A stretch of 50,147 nt of DNA, from contig JAOHHD010000008.1 in the NCBI GenBank assembly GCA_028117185.1, forward strand, positions 1-50,147. The letters are read 5' to 3'. Origin of the DNA: Luminiphilus sp. GTDB lineage: Bacteria > Pseudomonadota > Gammaproteobacteria > Pseudomonadales > Halieaceae. A program made the position numbers and the translations under genes. Position 1 is the stretch's first letter; every line of letters starts with the position of its first letter. Shown here one piece after another: positions 18,418 through 26,356 of the stretch. A model generated the notes under the pieces. The model saw only the letters and a list, made by a program, of their open reading frames with translations, ran no database searches and had not been told where the DNA came from.

Positions 18418-19830
18418 ATGACACAGGTACGAGCAGGCGCTCCTTCCTCAAACTTTTTTCTAGACGGTAACTTTAGTCCCGTCAGCGAAGAGCGCGACGC
18501 CGACAACATGGAGATAGTGGGTTCGATCCCACATGACCTCAATGGATATTTTCTTCGCGTGGGGCCGAATCCCGTCCATGTTTTCAGCGAAGCGGCCTAC
18601 CACACCTTTGACGGTGACGGCATGATCCATGCTATCGAGTTCTCTGGCGGCAAAGCTCGCTATCGAAACCGATTTATTCAAAATGACGGATTCAAGCTGG
18701 AACAGGAGCACGGTGACTGGCTCTATAAAGGTATGAATTCACTCATGGACCGGACACCAGCGCCCATTCCAGCTGGCGCACCGAGTGCAAAAAACCTGGC
18801 CAATACCGCGCTGACTTACCACAACAAGACGCTGTACGCGTTGCATGAGCCTTCGCAACCGACCGTCATCGAACTCGGCAGCCTATCAACTAAAGGGCCC
18901 ACTGACTTTGATGGCAAGCTGCAACACCCTTTTACTGCGCATCCAAAAATCGATCCGAAAACCGGCGAAATGATCGCTTACGGCTACTCATTTCAGGCGC
19001 CGTTTGTGACCTACTCCGTCATCGATAAAAATGGCGATCTTATCCACACGACACCGATTACCATCCCCAGATCTATTTTTATGCATGACTTTGGGGCCAC
19101 TGAAAAATACACGCTGTTCTTGGACTTTCCCATTACGCTGGACATCGGGCGTGCCATATCGGGCGGGCCAGCGGTGGACTTTGAGCCACAATACGGGTCA
19201 CGCATTGGGGTCATGCCGCGCCATGGTTGCGATAACGATGTGCGATGGTTTGATGTGGAAACGGGCGTAGTGGTGCACACCGCCAACGCTTGGGACGACG
19301 GTGATGAAGTCGTACTGCAAGCCTCAAGATCCACCACCGCGGATATTGCCGGCGCTGGCACTTCAGAAGGAAATAACCTGAGCGAAAATCAAGGTCGTCT
19401 CTACGAGTGGCGCATCAATCTCAAAACCGGCGACGTTGCGGAGCGCACACTGAGCAACATCCCCTGCGATTTCACCCGGATTAACGATGACTACGCCTGC
19501 CACAAAACACGTTACGTCTATGCGGCAATCTTTAATACAGAACGCGCCTTCACCTTCGATGGCCTGATGAAGTACGACAACGAGTCGGGTGTGACCACCG
19601 AATTCACTTACGGGCCCCAACGTCATGGCGGAGAGGCCGTGTTCGCGCCCAAGACAAGCTCACACTCAGAGGACGAGGGCTACCTCGTGTGCTTCATTCA
19701 CGATGAGGCTAGCGATCAAAGTGAGTGTTTGATACTCGATGCGCAGAACCTTAGCGAAGGCCCGGTCGCAACCATTATCATGCCCTTTAGAGTGCCTTAC
19801 GGTTTTCATGCAGGTTGGGTGAGCGCTTAA
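18418..19830 (+). CDS. Carotenoid oxygenase (RPE65/lignostilbene dioxygenase family)
   Basis: 470 residues, normal for the family. The opening GYFLRVGPNP and HTFDGDGMIHAI are family signatures. The four iron-ligand His residues are recognisable: His175 in FTAHPK, His223 in FMHDFGATEK, His287 in VVHTANAWDDGDEV and His464 in the terminal GFHAGWV. The enzyme is a non-heme Fe(II) dioxygenase that cleaves a C=C double bond using O2. Family members cleave carotenoids (retinal or apocarotenal formation) or lignin-derived stilbenes, so substrate choice is open. No strong ribosome binding site is seen before ATG 18418. It lies with the P450 in the accessory cluster. Confidence 0.9.
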   Translation: MTQVRAGAPSSNFFLDGNFSPVSEERDADNMEIVGSIPHDLNGYFLRVGPNPVHVFSEAAYHTFDGDGMIHAIEFSGGKARYRNRFIQNDGFKLEQEHGDWLYKGMNSLMDRTPAPIPAGAPSAKNLANTALTYHNKTLYALHEPSQPTVIELGSLSTKGPTDFDGKLQHPFTAHPKIDPKTGEMIAYGYSFQAPFVTYSVIDKNGDLIHTTPITIPRSIFMHDFGATEKYTLFLDFPITLDIGRAISGGPAVDFEPQYGSRIGVMPRHGCDNDVRWFDVETGVVVHTANAWDDGDEVVLQASRSTTADIAGAGTSEGNNLSENQGRLYEWRINLKTGDVAERTLSNIPCDFTRINDDYACHKTRYVYAAIFNTERAFTFDGLMKYDNESGVTTEFTYGPQRHGGEAVFAPKTSSHSEDEGYLVCFIHDEASDQSECLILDAQNLSEGPVATIIMPFRVPYGFHAGWVSA

Positions 19831-19995
19831 TCGCTGTACTCTTCGCTCATCTGATCGCGTTAATGATGCCAGTACGCTGGCGACCTAGACACTGACCTCT
19901 GTTGCGAAACCGCTACCGAGCACTATTCCCTCGTAACTAACACATGGCCGCTTATCGCGTGCAAACCGTATAGTGTCACCGCCCAGCCTGAACAA

Positions 19996-20685
19996 CTATG
20001 CGCCGTCAGCGCCATACTCCTGAACCGCCTTACGATCGATTGCCCTCGGCCTATTTTGCAGTGCGGTGAGCTTTTCTCTATCAAGAGGGTCTTGACCCGA
20101 TAGCAATAGTGCTACGTGCTCGATTTGATCGTTCCCCCAGAATAAATTGCCGTCGACAATGATGGTGGGAACACCAAAAACGCCCCTTTCGATCGCCATA
20201 GTGGTCTCGTTCACGAGAGCATCTTTTACCTTGGGGTCAATAATTTTCCCACTCAGAGTTTCGCCATCGATCGATTGCTCAGCTAACAGATCAATCAGAG
20301 TCGGCAGATCACCCAGGTCCGCACCGCGACTCCAACCTGCTTCGAATAGTGCGCTAATCACTTTGTGTTGATCAGCGCCGCTCACTGGCTTTAAAGACAG
20401 TCGCAACGCGGCAAGCGGATTGAAGGGGTGCTGCTTGGGTGGGTTGTATTCAAAGCCATTAAGCGCCGCGTATCTGAGGCAATACTGATTCAGCCAGTGT
20501 TGTTTAGGTGGAATCTCCGCGGGACCCAACTGCCCCCACTTGTCCAATAACTTGCCAAACACAACGGGGTGGGCGTCGATCTCACAATCGTATTGACGCG
20601 CCAAAGCAGGAAGCCGACGCCATGCGAAATAGGCGTAGGGCGAAAGGTAGTCAAAGTAGAAATGTATCGTTTTAGGCTGCATCAA
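19996..20685 (-). CDS. 2-hydroxychromene-2-carboxylate isomerase / DsbA-family protein
   Basis: 229 residues. The N-terminus IHFYFDYLSPYAYFAWRRLP is the thioredoxin-fold strand with Ser in the CxxC/Ser nucleophile position, and the C-terminal GVFGVPTIIVDGNLFWGNDQ is the cis-Pro glutathione-binding loop, both diagnostic of the HCCA isomerase (NahD-like) branch of the DsbA family. The enzyme isomerises hydroxychromene carboxylate in naphthalene and related aromatic breakdown using glutathione; related proteins act on other substrates. There is no signal peptide, so it is cytosolic. Its presence beside the P450 and carotenoid/lignostilbene oxygenase favours aromatic-type catabolism. It is the last gene before the AT-rich region. 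Confidence 0.85.
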   Translation of the reverse strand: MMQPKTIHFYFDYLSPYAYFAWRRLPALARQYDCEIDAHPVVFGKLLDKWGQLGPAEIPPKQHWLNQYCLRYAALNGFEYNPPKQHPFNPLAALRLSLKPVSGADQHKVISALFEAGWSRGADLGDLPTLIDLLAEQSIDGETLSGKIIDPKVKDALVNETTMAIERGVFGVPTIIVDGNLFWGNDQIEHVALLLSGQDPLDREKLTALQNRPRAIDRKAVQEYGADGA

Positions 20686-20852
20686 CTGTACTGTTATTCC
20701 CGCGCTATCGTTGGTATTTCAGTCTCTTAGAAGAAGGCCGCCAACGCAGCTTCAAATCCGCAAGTCAGTTCCCAAGGGAATCATTTTATTTTTATCACTT
20801 TGTAATTTTGTGACCCAGCTTCATTAGTGCGATAGGCACCCACTAACTCAGC

Positions 20853-21650
20853 TCAAAATGACGATAACGTATGGTTCAACCAGACGTCATTCATAATGGC
20901 TATTCCATAATTGTCCCATCTTTTTGTATCACCCCATACAAAGTTGTTTTGCTTCAGACGTTGCTCAGCTTCACCTTGGCCTCCAAGCACCTTTTCAATC
21001 CATTCTTTCTGCTTCGGATTAGAGTAGAACTTCTCCATTTCAACGTGTTCCAACACGGAAACGATCAGTAGTCCGTCTGGAGATAAAACCCGAGTTAGTT
21101 CACCCAATGTCGCAATAGCGCTCACCTCGGATAAGTGTGAAAAAACCGAATTCACAAAGGCCAAATCGAGATAGTCCGCATCAAACGGCAACGTTCCCAT
21201 CGACTCGATTTCACTAAATTGAATAGTACTCGCGCATTCATTCGCTGAGGCAATTAAACGGCTATCGACATCTACACCATGAACGTTTGTGTCGTCTGAT
21301 AGGGTCGCCATGAGGCGGGTAATTCTTCCCCATCCACAGCCATAGTCGAGAATCTTGGGCATACGCTTTAGTTCATAGTGATTCAGCGTATCTCTTAGCG
21401 TTTTGAAAATCGCCAAGCCACTCAAAGCAGTCGACTCGCCTTTTAGATTGTTGGTGATAATCTGAATATCTTCACTCGGAAACTCAAAAACGTTGGATTT
21501 TTCGAGTCTACTCGCCTTTAAATATTCTTGTTCCGTGGCTTCGAAGCCATTTTCCACGAAGAAATTATTTATCATGGCTCGAGTTATCCGTTGGTCAAAT
21601 TTATCGTTGCGCTTACCGACTAATTTGCGGTTGCGGTAGCAACGCAACAT
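20853..21650 (-). CDS. Class I SAM-dependent methyltransferase, AT-rich neighbourhood
   Basis: 265 residues. The SAM-binding motif is PKILDYGCGWGRITRLMATL, followed by VHGVDVDSRLIASA (acidic residue contacting the ribose) and DLAFVNSVFSHL, as in class I methyltransferases. Downstream the LVELTRVLSPDGLLIVSVL-like strand pair completes the fold. The substrate is unknown. The base composition is visibly lower in GC than the host genes, yet the gene lies outside the boundaries I assign to the guaA element (21788-26469). It could be a leftover of an earlier insertion at the same hotspot, or simply a locally acquired gene. The frame is open to the start at 21650. Confidence 0.75.
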   Translation of the reverse strand: MLRCYRNRKLVGKRNDKFDQRITRAMINNFFVENGFEATEQEYLKASRLEKSNVFEFPSEDIQIITNNLKGESTALSGLAIFKTLRDTLNHYELKRMPKILDYGCGWGRITRLMATLSDDTNVHGVDVDSRLIASANECASTIQFSEIESMGTLPFDADYLDLAFVNSVFSHLSEVSAIATLGELTRVLSPDGLLIVSVLEHVEMEKFYSNPKQKEWIEKVLGGQGEAEQRLKQNNFVWGDTKRWDNYGIAIMNDVWLNHTLSSF

Positions 21651-21781
21651 TCACCGAAACCATTGAATCAATCACTTAATGACGTCACTCACACTCGATA
21701 ATCGCGTCGCTCATAACCCAGCAACTAAGGGACTCTTTATGGACTATGTAAGTCAATCTAACCATCTGCTGTCACAGCCAC

Positions 21782-21800
21782 TTTATTCCCACTCAGTAGT
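21782..21800. other. Attachment site, element end away from guaA
   Basis: TTTATT-CCCACTC-AGTAGT. The 7-bp core CCCACTC (21788-21794) is identical to the one at 26470-26476. Read on the minus strand this end gives codons E-W-E-stop (GAG TGG GAA TAA), the same last residues as guaA but with different third bases. So I interpret it as the original host guaA terminus displaced 4.7 kb by integration; the flank to the right belongs to the element. Confidence 0.75.
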
Positions 21801-21854
21801 AACGTTTACAATTTCTTGTTTAATATCAATAATTTACCACCTCAAAATAGTTTG

Positions 21855-21952
21855 TGTGTAAGTAATGTGTAACTCCACCACTACTTTGCACGTTATATTT
21901 ACGCTTATGCAACTATTGCAATTCAATAGTTTACGCAATCTTCTGTTACACA
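21855..21952. repeat. TGTGTAA arm-type repeats, left end
   Basis: Two direct copies, 21855-21861 and 21866-21872, and one inverted copy at 21946-21952. The 13-base string AAGTAATGTGTAA (21860-21872) recurs at 26412-26424 at the other end of the element. Repeats like these near both ends are typical of integrase arm-binding sites. Confidence 0.5.
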
Positions 21953-21995
21953 TTGTAAGATGAAGCAAACATCTCATTTAAGTCAGAAGTTGCTA

Positions 21996-22679
21996 TCAAG
22001 AAATAACGTTCTGAAATGTCGATAATATTTCATCTGTGACTTTACTCTTAGCACTCTTGCTCACCTCAAATAATGCCTGCCTCCCACATGCGTCAATTCT
22101 TTCACAAAACTCTTCTACAACATGGTAGAAAGGGCGGTTCATATAATCATCAAATAATATTTTGGTACCAACAGGAGCACATTTGATAGATGTAAGAAAA
22201 CAGAAAACCCTGAATCTACCATCTATTAAAACTAAATCAGGTGAAATTTTGCTTAGCCACATTAACTCAGCGTAAACTTTAAAATTTTCTCGTCTTTCAA
22301 ATGATTTCGGGTATCCCCAGTCTGCAACTTCGCCAACATCTACCCAGTTTAAGTTTACTCGTCCTGGAGCGCTGGTACTTACTAAACCTTGAAGGCTATT
22401 TACCCAATCGCGCGATGTGTCTACTGCGTATATTGACGCGTTGGTATATTTGCACACAAATTCCGTAGATTTACCACACCCATATTCGAAGTATGTGTCA
22501 GTATTTTTTATTATATCTTTAAACAATCCATCATCACCATCAAATAGTGTATGAGCTTGAATTGTTTTTTGTAACTGTTCAGGTAAACTGATATTAACGC
22601 CGTGTCTCTTTAATTGGCTAATCGCGCTTGAAATTGCTAGTTCTCGTGACTCAAAATCGGGGGAAATATAGTCAGCCAT
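21996..22679 (-). CDS. Methyltransferase-like Rossmann-fold protein, element cargo
   Basis: 227 residues. The motif TYFEYGCGKSTEFVCKYTNASIYAVDTSRDWV resembles the glycine-rich SAM motif with the following acidic strand end, and DLVLIDGRFRVF then ILFDDYMNRPFYHVVEEFCE complete a class I methyltransferase-like fold. It is not a DNA methyltransferase: no NPPY-type motif is visible. The substrate is unknown. It is the gene nearest the element end farthest from guaA, on the same strand as the integrase, and looks like cargo. AT-rich, like the rest of the element. Confidence 0.6.
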   Translation of the reverse strand: MADYISPDFESRELAISSAISQLKRHGVNISLPEQLQKTIQAHTLFDGDDGLFKDIIKNTDTYFEYGCGKSTEFVCKYTNASIYAVDTSRDWVNSLQGLVSTSAPGRVNLNWVDVGEVADWGYPKSFERRENFKVYAELMWLSKISPDLVLIDGRFRVFCFLTSIKCAPVGTKILFDDYMNRPFYHVVEEFCERIDACGRQALFEVSKSAKSKVTDEILSTFQNVIS

Positions 22680-22810
22680 CAGTGTAACATCCTCATGTCT
22701 ATATGTGCTTTAACTTAAAGATTACTTCAGTGGTTGAAAACCCAGTTTAAAGTAAGCAGTGCAGCTTACTGGGATAGATTGCAAAAAGTATTTGCGCGTC
22801 GCCTCACTAT

Positions 22811-22876
22811 ACCAGTCAGTCGTACTGTCAACCATACAGTCAAACAGCTACAAACCATTCACTTTTGACTGGTTTG
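22811..22876. repeat. CAGTC-rich inverted and direct repeats
   Basis: ACCAGTCA (22811-22818) and TGACTGGT (22866-22873) are an 8-bp inverted pair; CAGTC recurs at 22813, 22817 and 22837. CAAACCA (22851-22857) pairs with TGGTTTG (22870-22876). The cluster follows the stop of the small gene at 22877 on the minus strand and precedes the cargo methyltransferase. It could be a terminator-like fold, or a hairpin target for the HUH protein. Confidence 0.45.
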
Positions 22877-23197
22877 TTAACGCTTTTCTCTGTCGTCTTG
22901 TTGATTTGGTAACGGTGGTTGTGGACGAATAGGTGTAAAATCTGTTCGTTCTGTGTCTTTTGGAGTCGTCTGCTGCTGTGGTTGCTGCGTGACTATCTTC
23001 GTCTTTGGAACAGCTACAGTGCGTGTGACAGTCTTTGTTTTTGGTTTTGCCATCTTCTTAGCAAGTGCTACAACACTACTACTTGTGCCTAGCATCAACT
23101 CAAGGGCTGCCCACTTTGTTTCGTCATCCGCACGTTCGATTTCGCTGCGTATCGCGTTTAATGCTTGCTGTATGTCTTGTAATGCACTCTTGTTCAT
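22877..23197 (-). CDS. Small hypothetical protein with a Lys/Thr/Gln-rich tail
   Basis: 106 residues, no family recognised. The first half (about 1-50) looks like a short helical domain (DIQQALNAIRSEIERADDETKWAALELML). The second half is low complexity, with repeated PKTKTVTRT/PKTKIVTQQ units, a Gln run and Pro-rich tail, so probably disordered. It sits within the element between the methyltransferase and the other small gene, all on the minus strand. Whether it is expressed is unknown; the ATG is at 23197. Confidence 0.5.
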   Translation of the reverse strand: MNKSALQDIQQALNAIRSEIERADDETKWAALELMLGTSSSVVALAKKMAKPKTKTVTRTVAVPKTKIVTQQPQQQTTPKDTERTDFTPIRPQPPLPNQQDDREKR

Positions 23198-23351
23198 ACT
23201 GTTATTTAGCAGCTAGCGGAATGGGGTGGTGTAAAACCACCACCTAATTATCAAAAGTTCTCCACCGCAGAAATCCGCTGCACGAAATTTTCACGCTTAA
23301 AACCCAATTTCGGATGACGAGTTTGCTCATTTGACATTACAGTGCTAGTTG

Positions 23352-23669
23352 TCAAACCCTCACCTCGTCTTTCCACCACCCCAGAGCATCCGTATTAATC
23401 TGCTTGTGACACTGTTCGCTGAGTTCAATAAAACGCTTACCAAGCTGTGTATGGCGTTCTGTTGCCGTCATACAGCGTCCGTAGTGCTGTAGTTTGCTTG
23501 CACATATAGCTAACGTACCCACACTGGGTTTAACACGCTTAAAACGCAGCGTACGCATGTAGCATTCGCTTCTGCATAGCCAATCTTTGCTAAACTCGCT
23601 TTCGCTGCTAACGGCGCCAATTTGCACCAATAACTCAAATACATCGTTTAGTACCGTTTTTTGCATCAA
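23352..23669 (-). CDS. Small conserved-looking hypothetical protein (possible accessory of the element)
   Basis: 105 residues. The first half reads FELLVQIGAVSSESEFSKDWLCRSECYMRTLR and then KRVKPSVGTLAICASKL, which recalls a family of small proteins found on mobile elements of marine proteobacteria with a SxxxFSxxWLxRSxxYxxxLR pattern; I am not sure of the name. The spacing of residues resembles a small helical DNA-binding domain. It is divergent from the HUH gene, sharing the 80-base region 23670-23749, so it could regulate that gene. This is inference. Confidence 0.45.
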   Translation of the reverse strand: MMQKTVLNDVFELLVQIGAVSSESEFSKDWLCRSECYMRTLRFKRVKPSVGTLAICASKLQHYGRCMTATERHTQLGKRFIELSEQCHKQINTDALGWWKDEVRV

Positions 23670-23685
23670 TCATTCCTCCGTTGAT

Positions 23686-23720
23686 AAATAACTACATGCA
23701 CAGCTAGTTACTGTGTATTT
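23686..23720. promoter_or_regulatory. Inverted repeat in the divergent promoter of the HUH gene
   Basis: TAACTA (23689-23694) and TAGTTA (23705-23710), 10 bases apart, with AAATA (23686-23690) and TATTT (23716-23720) extending the stem past a bulge. It lies between the divergent small gene and the HUH gene and could be an operator for the small protein or a nicking hairpin. Confidence 0.4.
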
Positions 23721-23749
23721 ACCAACAGAACATTAAGTGTAGGAAAAAC

Positions 23750-24214
23750 GTGCAATTTACAGAACGACTTAAATTAGACGGTGCAAAGTGGGTGCGTAGT
23801 CAGAACTTTTGGCTATTTGGTACTGCTACGTTCAAAGACGGTAGTCGCATATATGATAGCGATGCTAATTCTGACGCTAAGCACTTCTTCAACATACTTG
23901 ATAGGCAGATACTTGAACGCAAAGATACATCACAAGGCAAACGACTTGATAGGCTAGTTTTCTTGGAACATGGACGCTTAGGCACAAATACGCACATACA
24001 CTTTTTCATCAAAGGCACACACCTAAGGCAATACAAGACTATAAAGAAATATGCACCAAATATTTGGCAAGAACGGATAGAAAAGGCACACAATCTAACA
24101 CTCAAAGACAATATAGGACTTGATGACACTCGCAGCGAATACTGTTGGAAGGAGATTAAATCTTATCAACGTGACGTTCTGCTTACTGAGTGCTGCCACT
24201 TATCAAATTCTTAG
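23750..24214 (+). CDS. Candidate single-Tyr HUH (Rep-type) endonuclease
   Basis: 154 residues from GTG with TAGGAA upstream. The order of motifs matches rolling-circle Rep proteins: motif I at about 23-28 (FGTATF), motif II HIHFF at 82-86 (His-hydrophobic-His metal site), and motif III around Tyr131 (YCWKEI, the YxxK catalytic Tyr/Lys). In family proteins, this Tyr nicks DNA and becomes covalently attached to its 5' end. The protein is shorter than most Rep proteins and has no helicase domain, so it might initiate single-strand transfer or replication of the excised element. A possible frame extension past the stop (a shift near 24180) cannot be ruled out. AT-rich, within the element. Motif match is seen; activity is inferred. 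Confidence 0.6.
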   Translation: MQFTERLKLDGAKWVRSQNFWLFGTATFKDGSRIYDSDANSDAKHFFNILDRQILERKDTSQGKRLDRLVFLEHGRLGTNTHIHFFIKGTHLRQYKTIKKYAPNIWQERIEKAHNLTLKDNIGLDDTRSEYCWKEIKSYQRDVLLTECCHLSNS

Positions 24215-24501
24215 CAAAACACAAACCTAACAAAGGCGATGCTTATACTTGGTTTGTCTGCTTGGATGTAACTGCTGCACGTTTTGATTTGGTGGCTTGT
24301 TATCGTTATGACTAAATAATCAAATCAAACTAATCACACTAGAAACAACACAAAGAATAAGTAAGAAAACAAACATTATCTTACATTTCTACGTAAGTCT
24401 TTGATGTGTGGAAGGAATTAAATTAGCACTTATTGGTTGCCCAAATAGAACATCAGAAAATACGCTATATGCACGAAAACATTACATTTAGGTGGTGACA
24501 T

Positions 24502-25070
24502 ATGGCACAAGCAAAGACACTCAACAAAACAGAACGCAAGCAGCTGCTAGACGTAACAAATTCGTGCAGTCGTTATCCATTGCGTGACAGCACCATGCTG
24601 CTGTTTACACACTTGTGTGGTTTACGTGTAGGCGAAGTGGCTGCACTGCGATTTGATGACGTATTAGATGCCAACGACACAGTGCGAGACGAAATGACAC
24701 TTGATGCAGCACGTACTAAATCTAAACGTGCACGTAAGATATTTCTGCCAAAGCAAATTCAGCGTCAGCTACAAGCATACGTTAGCAGCGTCACAAAGCG
24801 TCCACAGCACGGTTATCTGTTCTCTACGCAAAGAGTACAAGGTTTAGCTCAAACACTGCTACACAGCATCTACAACGCTTGTATGCACGTGCTGGAATTG
24901 CTGGCGCTACGTCACACAGTGGTAGACGTACATGGCTTACTACGTTAAGTCAGAAAGGCGTTAGTGTATTTGTGTTAGCTGATATGGCTGGACATGCGAG
25001 CATTCAAACAACACAGCGTTACATAACAGTTAATGATGAGATGAAGCGTAACGCTGCTGAGTTGATTTAG
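24502..25070 (+). pseudogene. Small tyrosine recombinase, interrupted by a -1 frameshift
   Basis: ATG 24502 follows AGGTGG at about 24490. The first frame (24502 to about 24879) carries the box I Arg in GLRVGEVAALR (Arg42) and the Lys of the beta hairpin (TKSKRARK). The frame then loses homology, while the frame one base back from about 24879 continues LYARAGIAGATSHSGRR (box II H-x-x-R), then LADMAGHASIQTTQRYI with His and the catalytic Tyr, to the stop at 25070. Joined, the pieces give about 190 residues, a catalytic-domain-only recombinase like FimB/FimE or small phage-type integrases, with every catalytic residue. No slippery heptamer lies at the junction (AACGCTTG), so a base loss is more likely than programmed shifting. 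Its stop overlaps that of the convergent integrase. Confidence 0.75.
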
Positions 25071-26302
25071 AGAACTTCAATAGTTCCATCTTCTCTTCGT
25101 CTGTAGTCAGCTACAGCGTTGGTTAGACGTATTTCGTCGTTAAGGTGGTAATACGTCTTTTCAATCTGCGCCACGCTAGTGCCACACATATCTGCAATTT
25201 GTCTAAATGTTAAGCCACTCATAATACGCTGCGTAATCATAAAGTGGCGCAAGCTGTAGGGTACTAAGTCACGCACTTCTCTATCAGCAATCTCTGCTAA
25301 CTCAATCATCTTGTGCCAGTGATATAGCAGCGTACGTTTGCTTAGTTCATTAGCGTTATCCAATGTAAAGATTAACTCGTCAGCTGTTTTAGGCTTAGAT
25401 ATTTCACGCAAGCGTTCAAAGTACTGTCCATTACGACAAAGGAATGTACGACTTGTACGCACTTTACTTGTCTCTGCGCGAACGTGGATACGTGCTAGCT
25501 TTTGCTGTTCACCATTCACTTTATGACATTCAATCTGCACATCACTCCAACGTAGCTGTCGCTGTTCACCAACACGTAAACCACTGTTAGCTGCGATTAG
25601 AACGTAGTGTTGCACGATTTTTCGTACTCTAAGTTCTGCATCATCTAGCTTGTTTTGCTTGGCAGTGTAGGTGCGCATAGCGCGGTACAGTGCTTCGTAT
25701 TCGTCATTAGTTAGTGTTGCACGACGAATAGCTTCATTGCCTTTATCCAAGCGTGGAAGCTTCTTAAAGTCGAAGCCATCAATGTGTGTTTCACCATTCT
25801 TATGCAGCCACTTCATCAGCGCATTGATTGTGCTTTGTTCGTTTTGCACAGTGACTTGTTTGACGTTGCCGTTTGTAGCTTTGTGGCGATGGTAGAAGTA
25901 GTTTTCGCAGTCAGTACGTTCTAGTTCTTTCAGCTTAGTGTCTTTGCCAACGAAGCTAAGAAAGTGCTGTAGATGCGTTGCGATTGTTGTGTGTCGTCCT
26001 TTAACGATGTGTCCAAGTTCAACATCACGCAGACGGAAGCTAAGATACTTCTCCACACCTTCTTTTGTGGTGATTGAAAAGTAGCTTTTACCTTGCTGTA
26101 GATTAGCGTAAATTTCTAAGTACGCAGCTTTACCCTTTTCTATTGCAGTAACTTCACTGCGTGTACGAAGGCTTTTACGTGCGTACTTGTTTTCTTTTGG
26201 CAACCACATACGAAACTGCCAATACTCACCTCGCTTGTAGATACAAGCTTCTTCAAATATTGCTATTTCGCCTTCAGCAAAGTGCTGTTTCTTCAGTGCC
26301 AA
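25067..26302 (-). CDS. Tyrosine-recombinase integrase of the guaA element
   Basis: 411 residues. It has an N-terminal arm-binding-type part (residues 1-90), a core-binding helical domain about 80-185 (EKYLSFRLRDVELGHI...), and the catalytic domain from about 195. Catalytic residues: Arg243 in ANSGLRVGEQRQLRW, Lys280 in ETSKVRTSR, Arg352 in PYSLRHFMIT and the nucleophile Tyr384/385 in EKTYYHL. Two positions that are His in the classic set are Tyr349 and Thr375 here, as in the LRH...GTS subfamily. Starting 162 bases from guaA's stop, and reading away from it, it is placed as an integrase is for a guaA-3'-end element. TGTGTAA repeats and an 8-bp dyad sit in its promoter region, so autoregulation is possible. 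Confidence 0.92.
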   Translation of the reverse strand: MALKKQHFAEGEIAIFEEACIYKRGEYWQFRMWLPKENKYARKSLRTRSEVTAIEKGKAAYLEIYANLQQGKSYFSITTKEGVEKYLSFRLRDVELGHIVKGRHTTIATHLQHFLSFVGKDTKLKELERTDCENYFYHRHKATNGNVKQVTVQNEQSTINALMKWLHKNGETHIDGFDFKKLPRLDKGNEAIRRATLTNDEYEALYRAMRTYTAKQNKLDDAELRVRKIVQHYVLIAANSGLRVGEQRQLRWSDVQIECHKVNGEQQKLARIHVRAETSKVRTSRTFLCRNGQYFERLREISKPKTADELIFTLDNANELSKRTLLYHWHKMIELAEIADREVRDLVPYSLRHFMITQRIMSGLTFRQIADMCGTSVAQIEKTYYHLNDEIRLTNAVADYRRREDGTIEVL

Positions 26303-26356
26303 GTTTAGTCTCTGAGTTACTACGAGTTTCAGTAGTCACACGTTTGTGCAACATTT

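Larger units (their letters stand above)
21651..21995. other. 345-base non-coding end of the integrative element
   Basis: Holds the att site (21782-21800) and, inside the element, repeated TGTGTAA motifs at 21855-21861 and 21866-21872 plus an inverted copy (TTACACA) at 21946-21952. No open frame that looks coding is seen. The arrangement is what one expects of the arm region of a tyrosine-recombinase attachment site. Confidence 0.6.

Noticed and set aside
22811..22876. CRISPR-like repeats
   Set aside because: Repeats are too short and irregularly spaced; no array or Cas gene is present anywhere in the window.
24876..24886. Programmed -1 frameshift in the small recombinase
   Set aside because: No X-XXY-YYZ slippery heptamer or downstream structure is evident; base loss is simpler, so I annotate a pseudogene.
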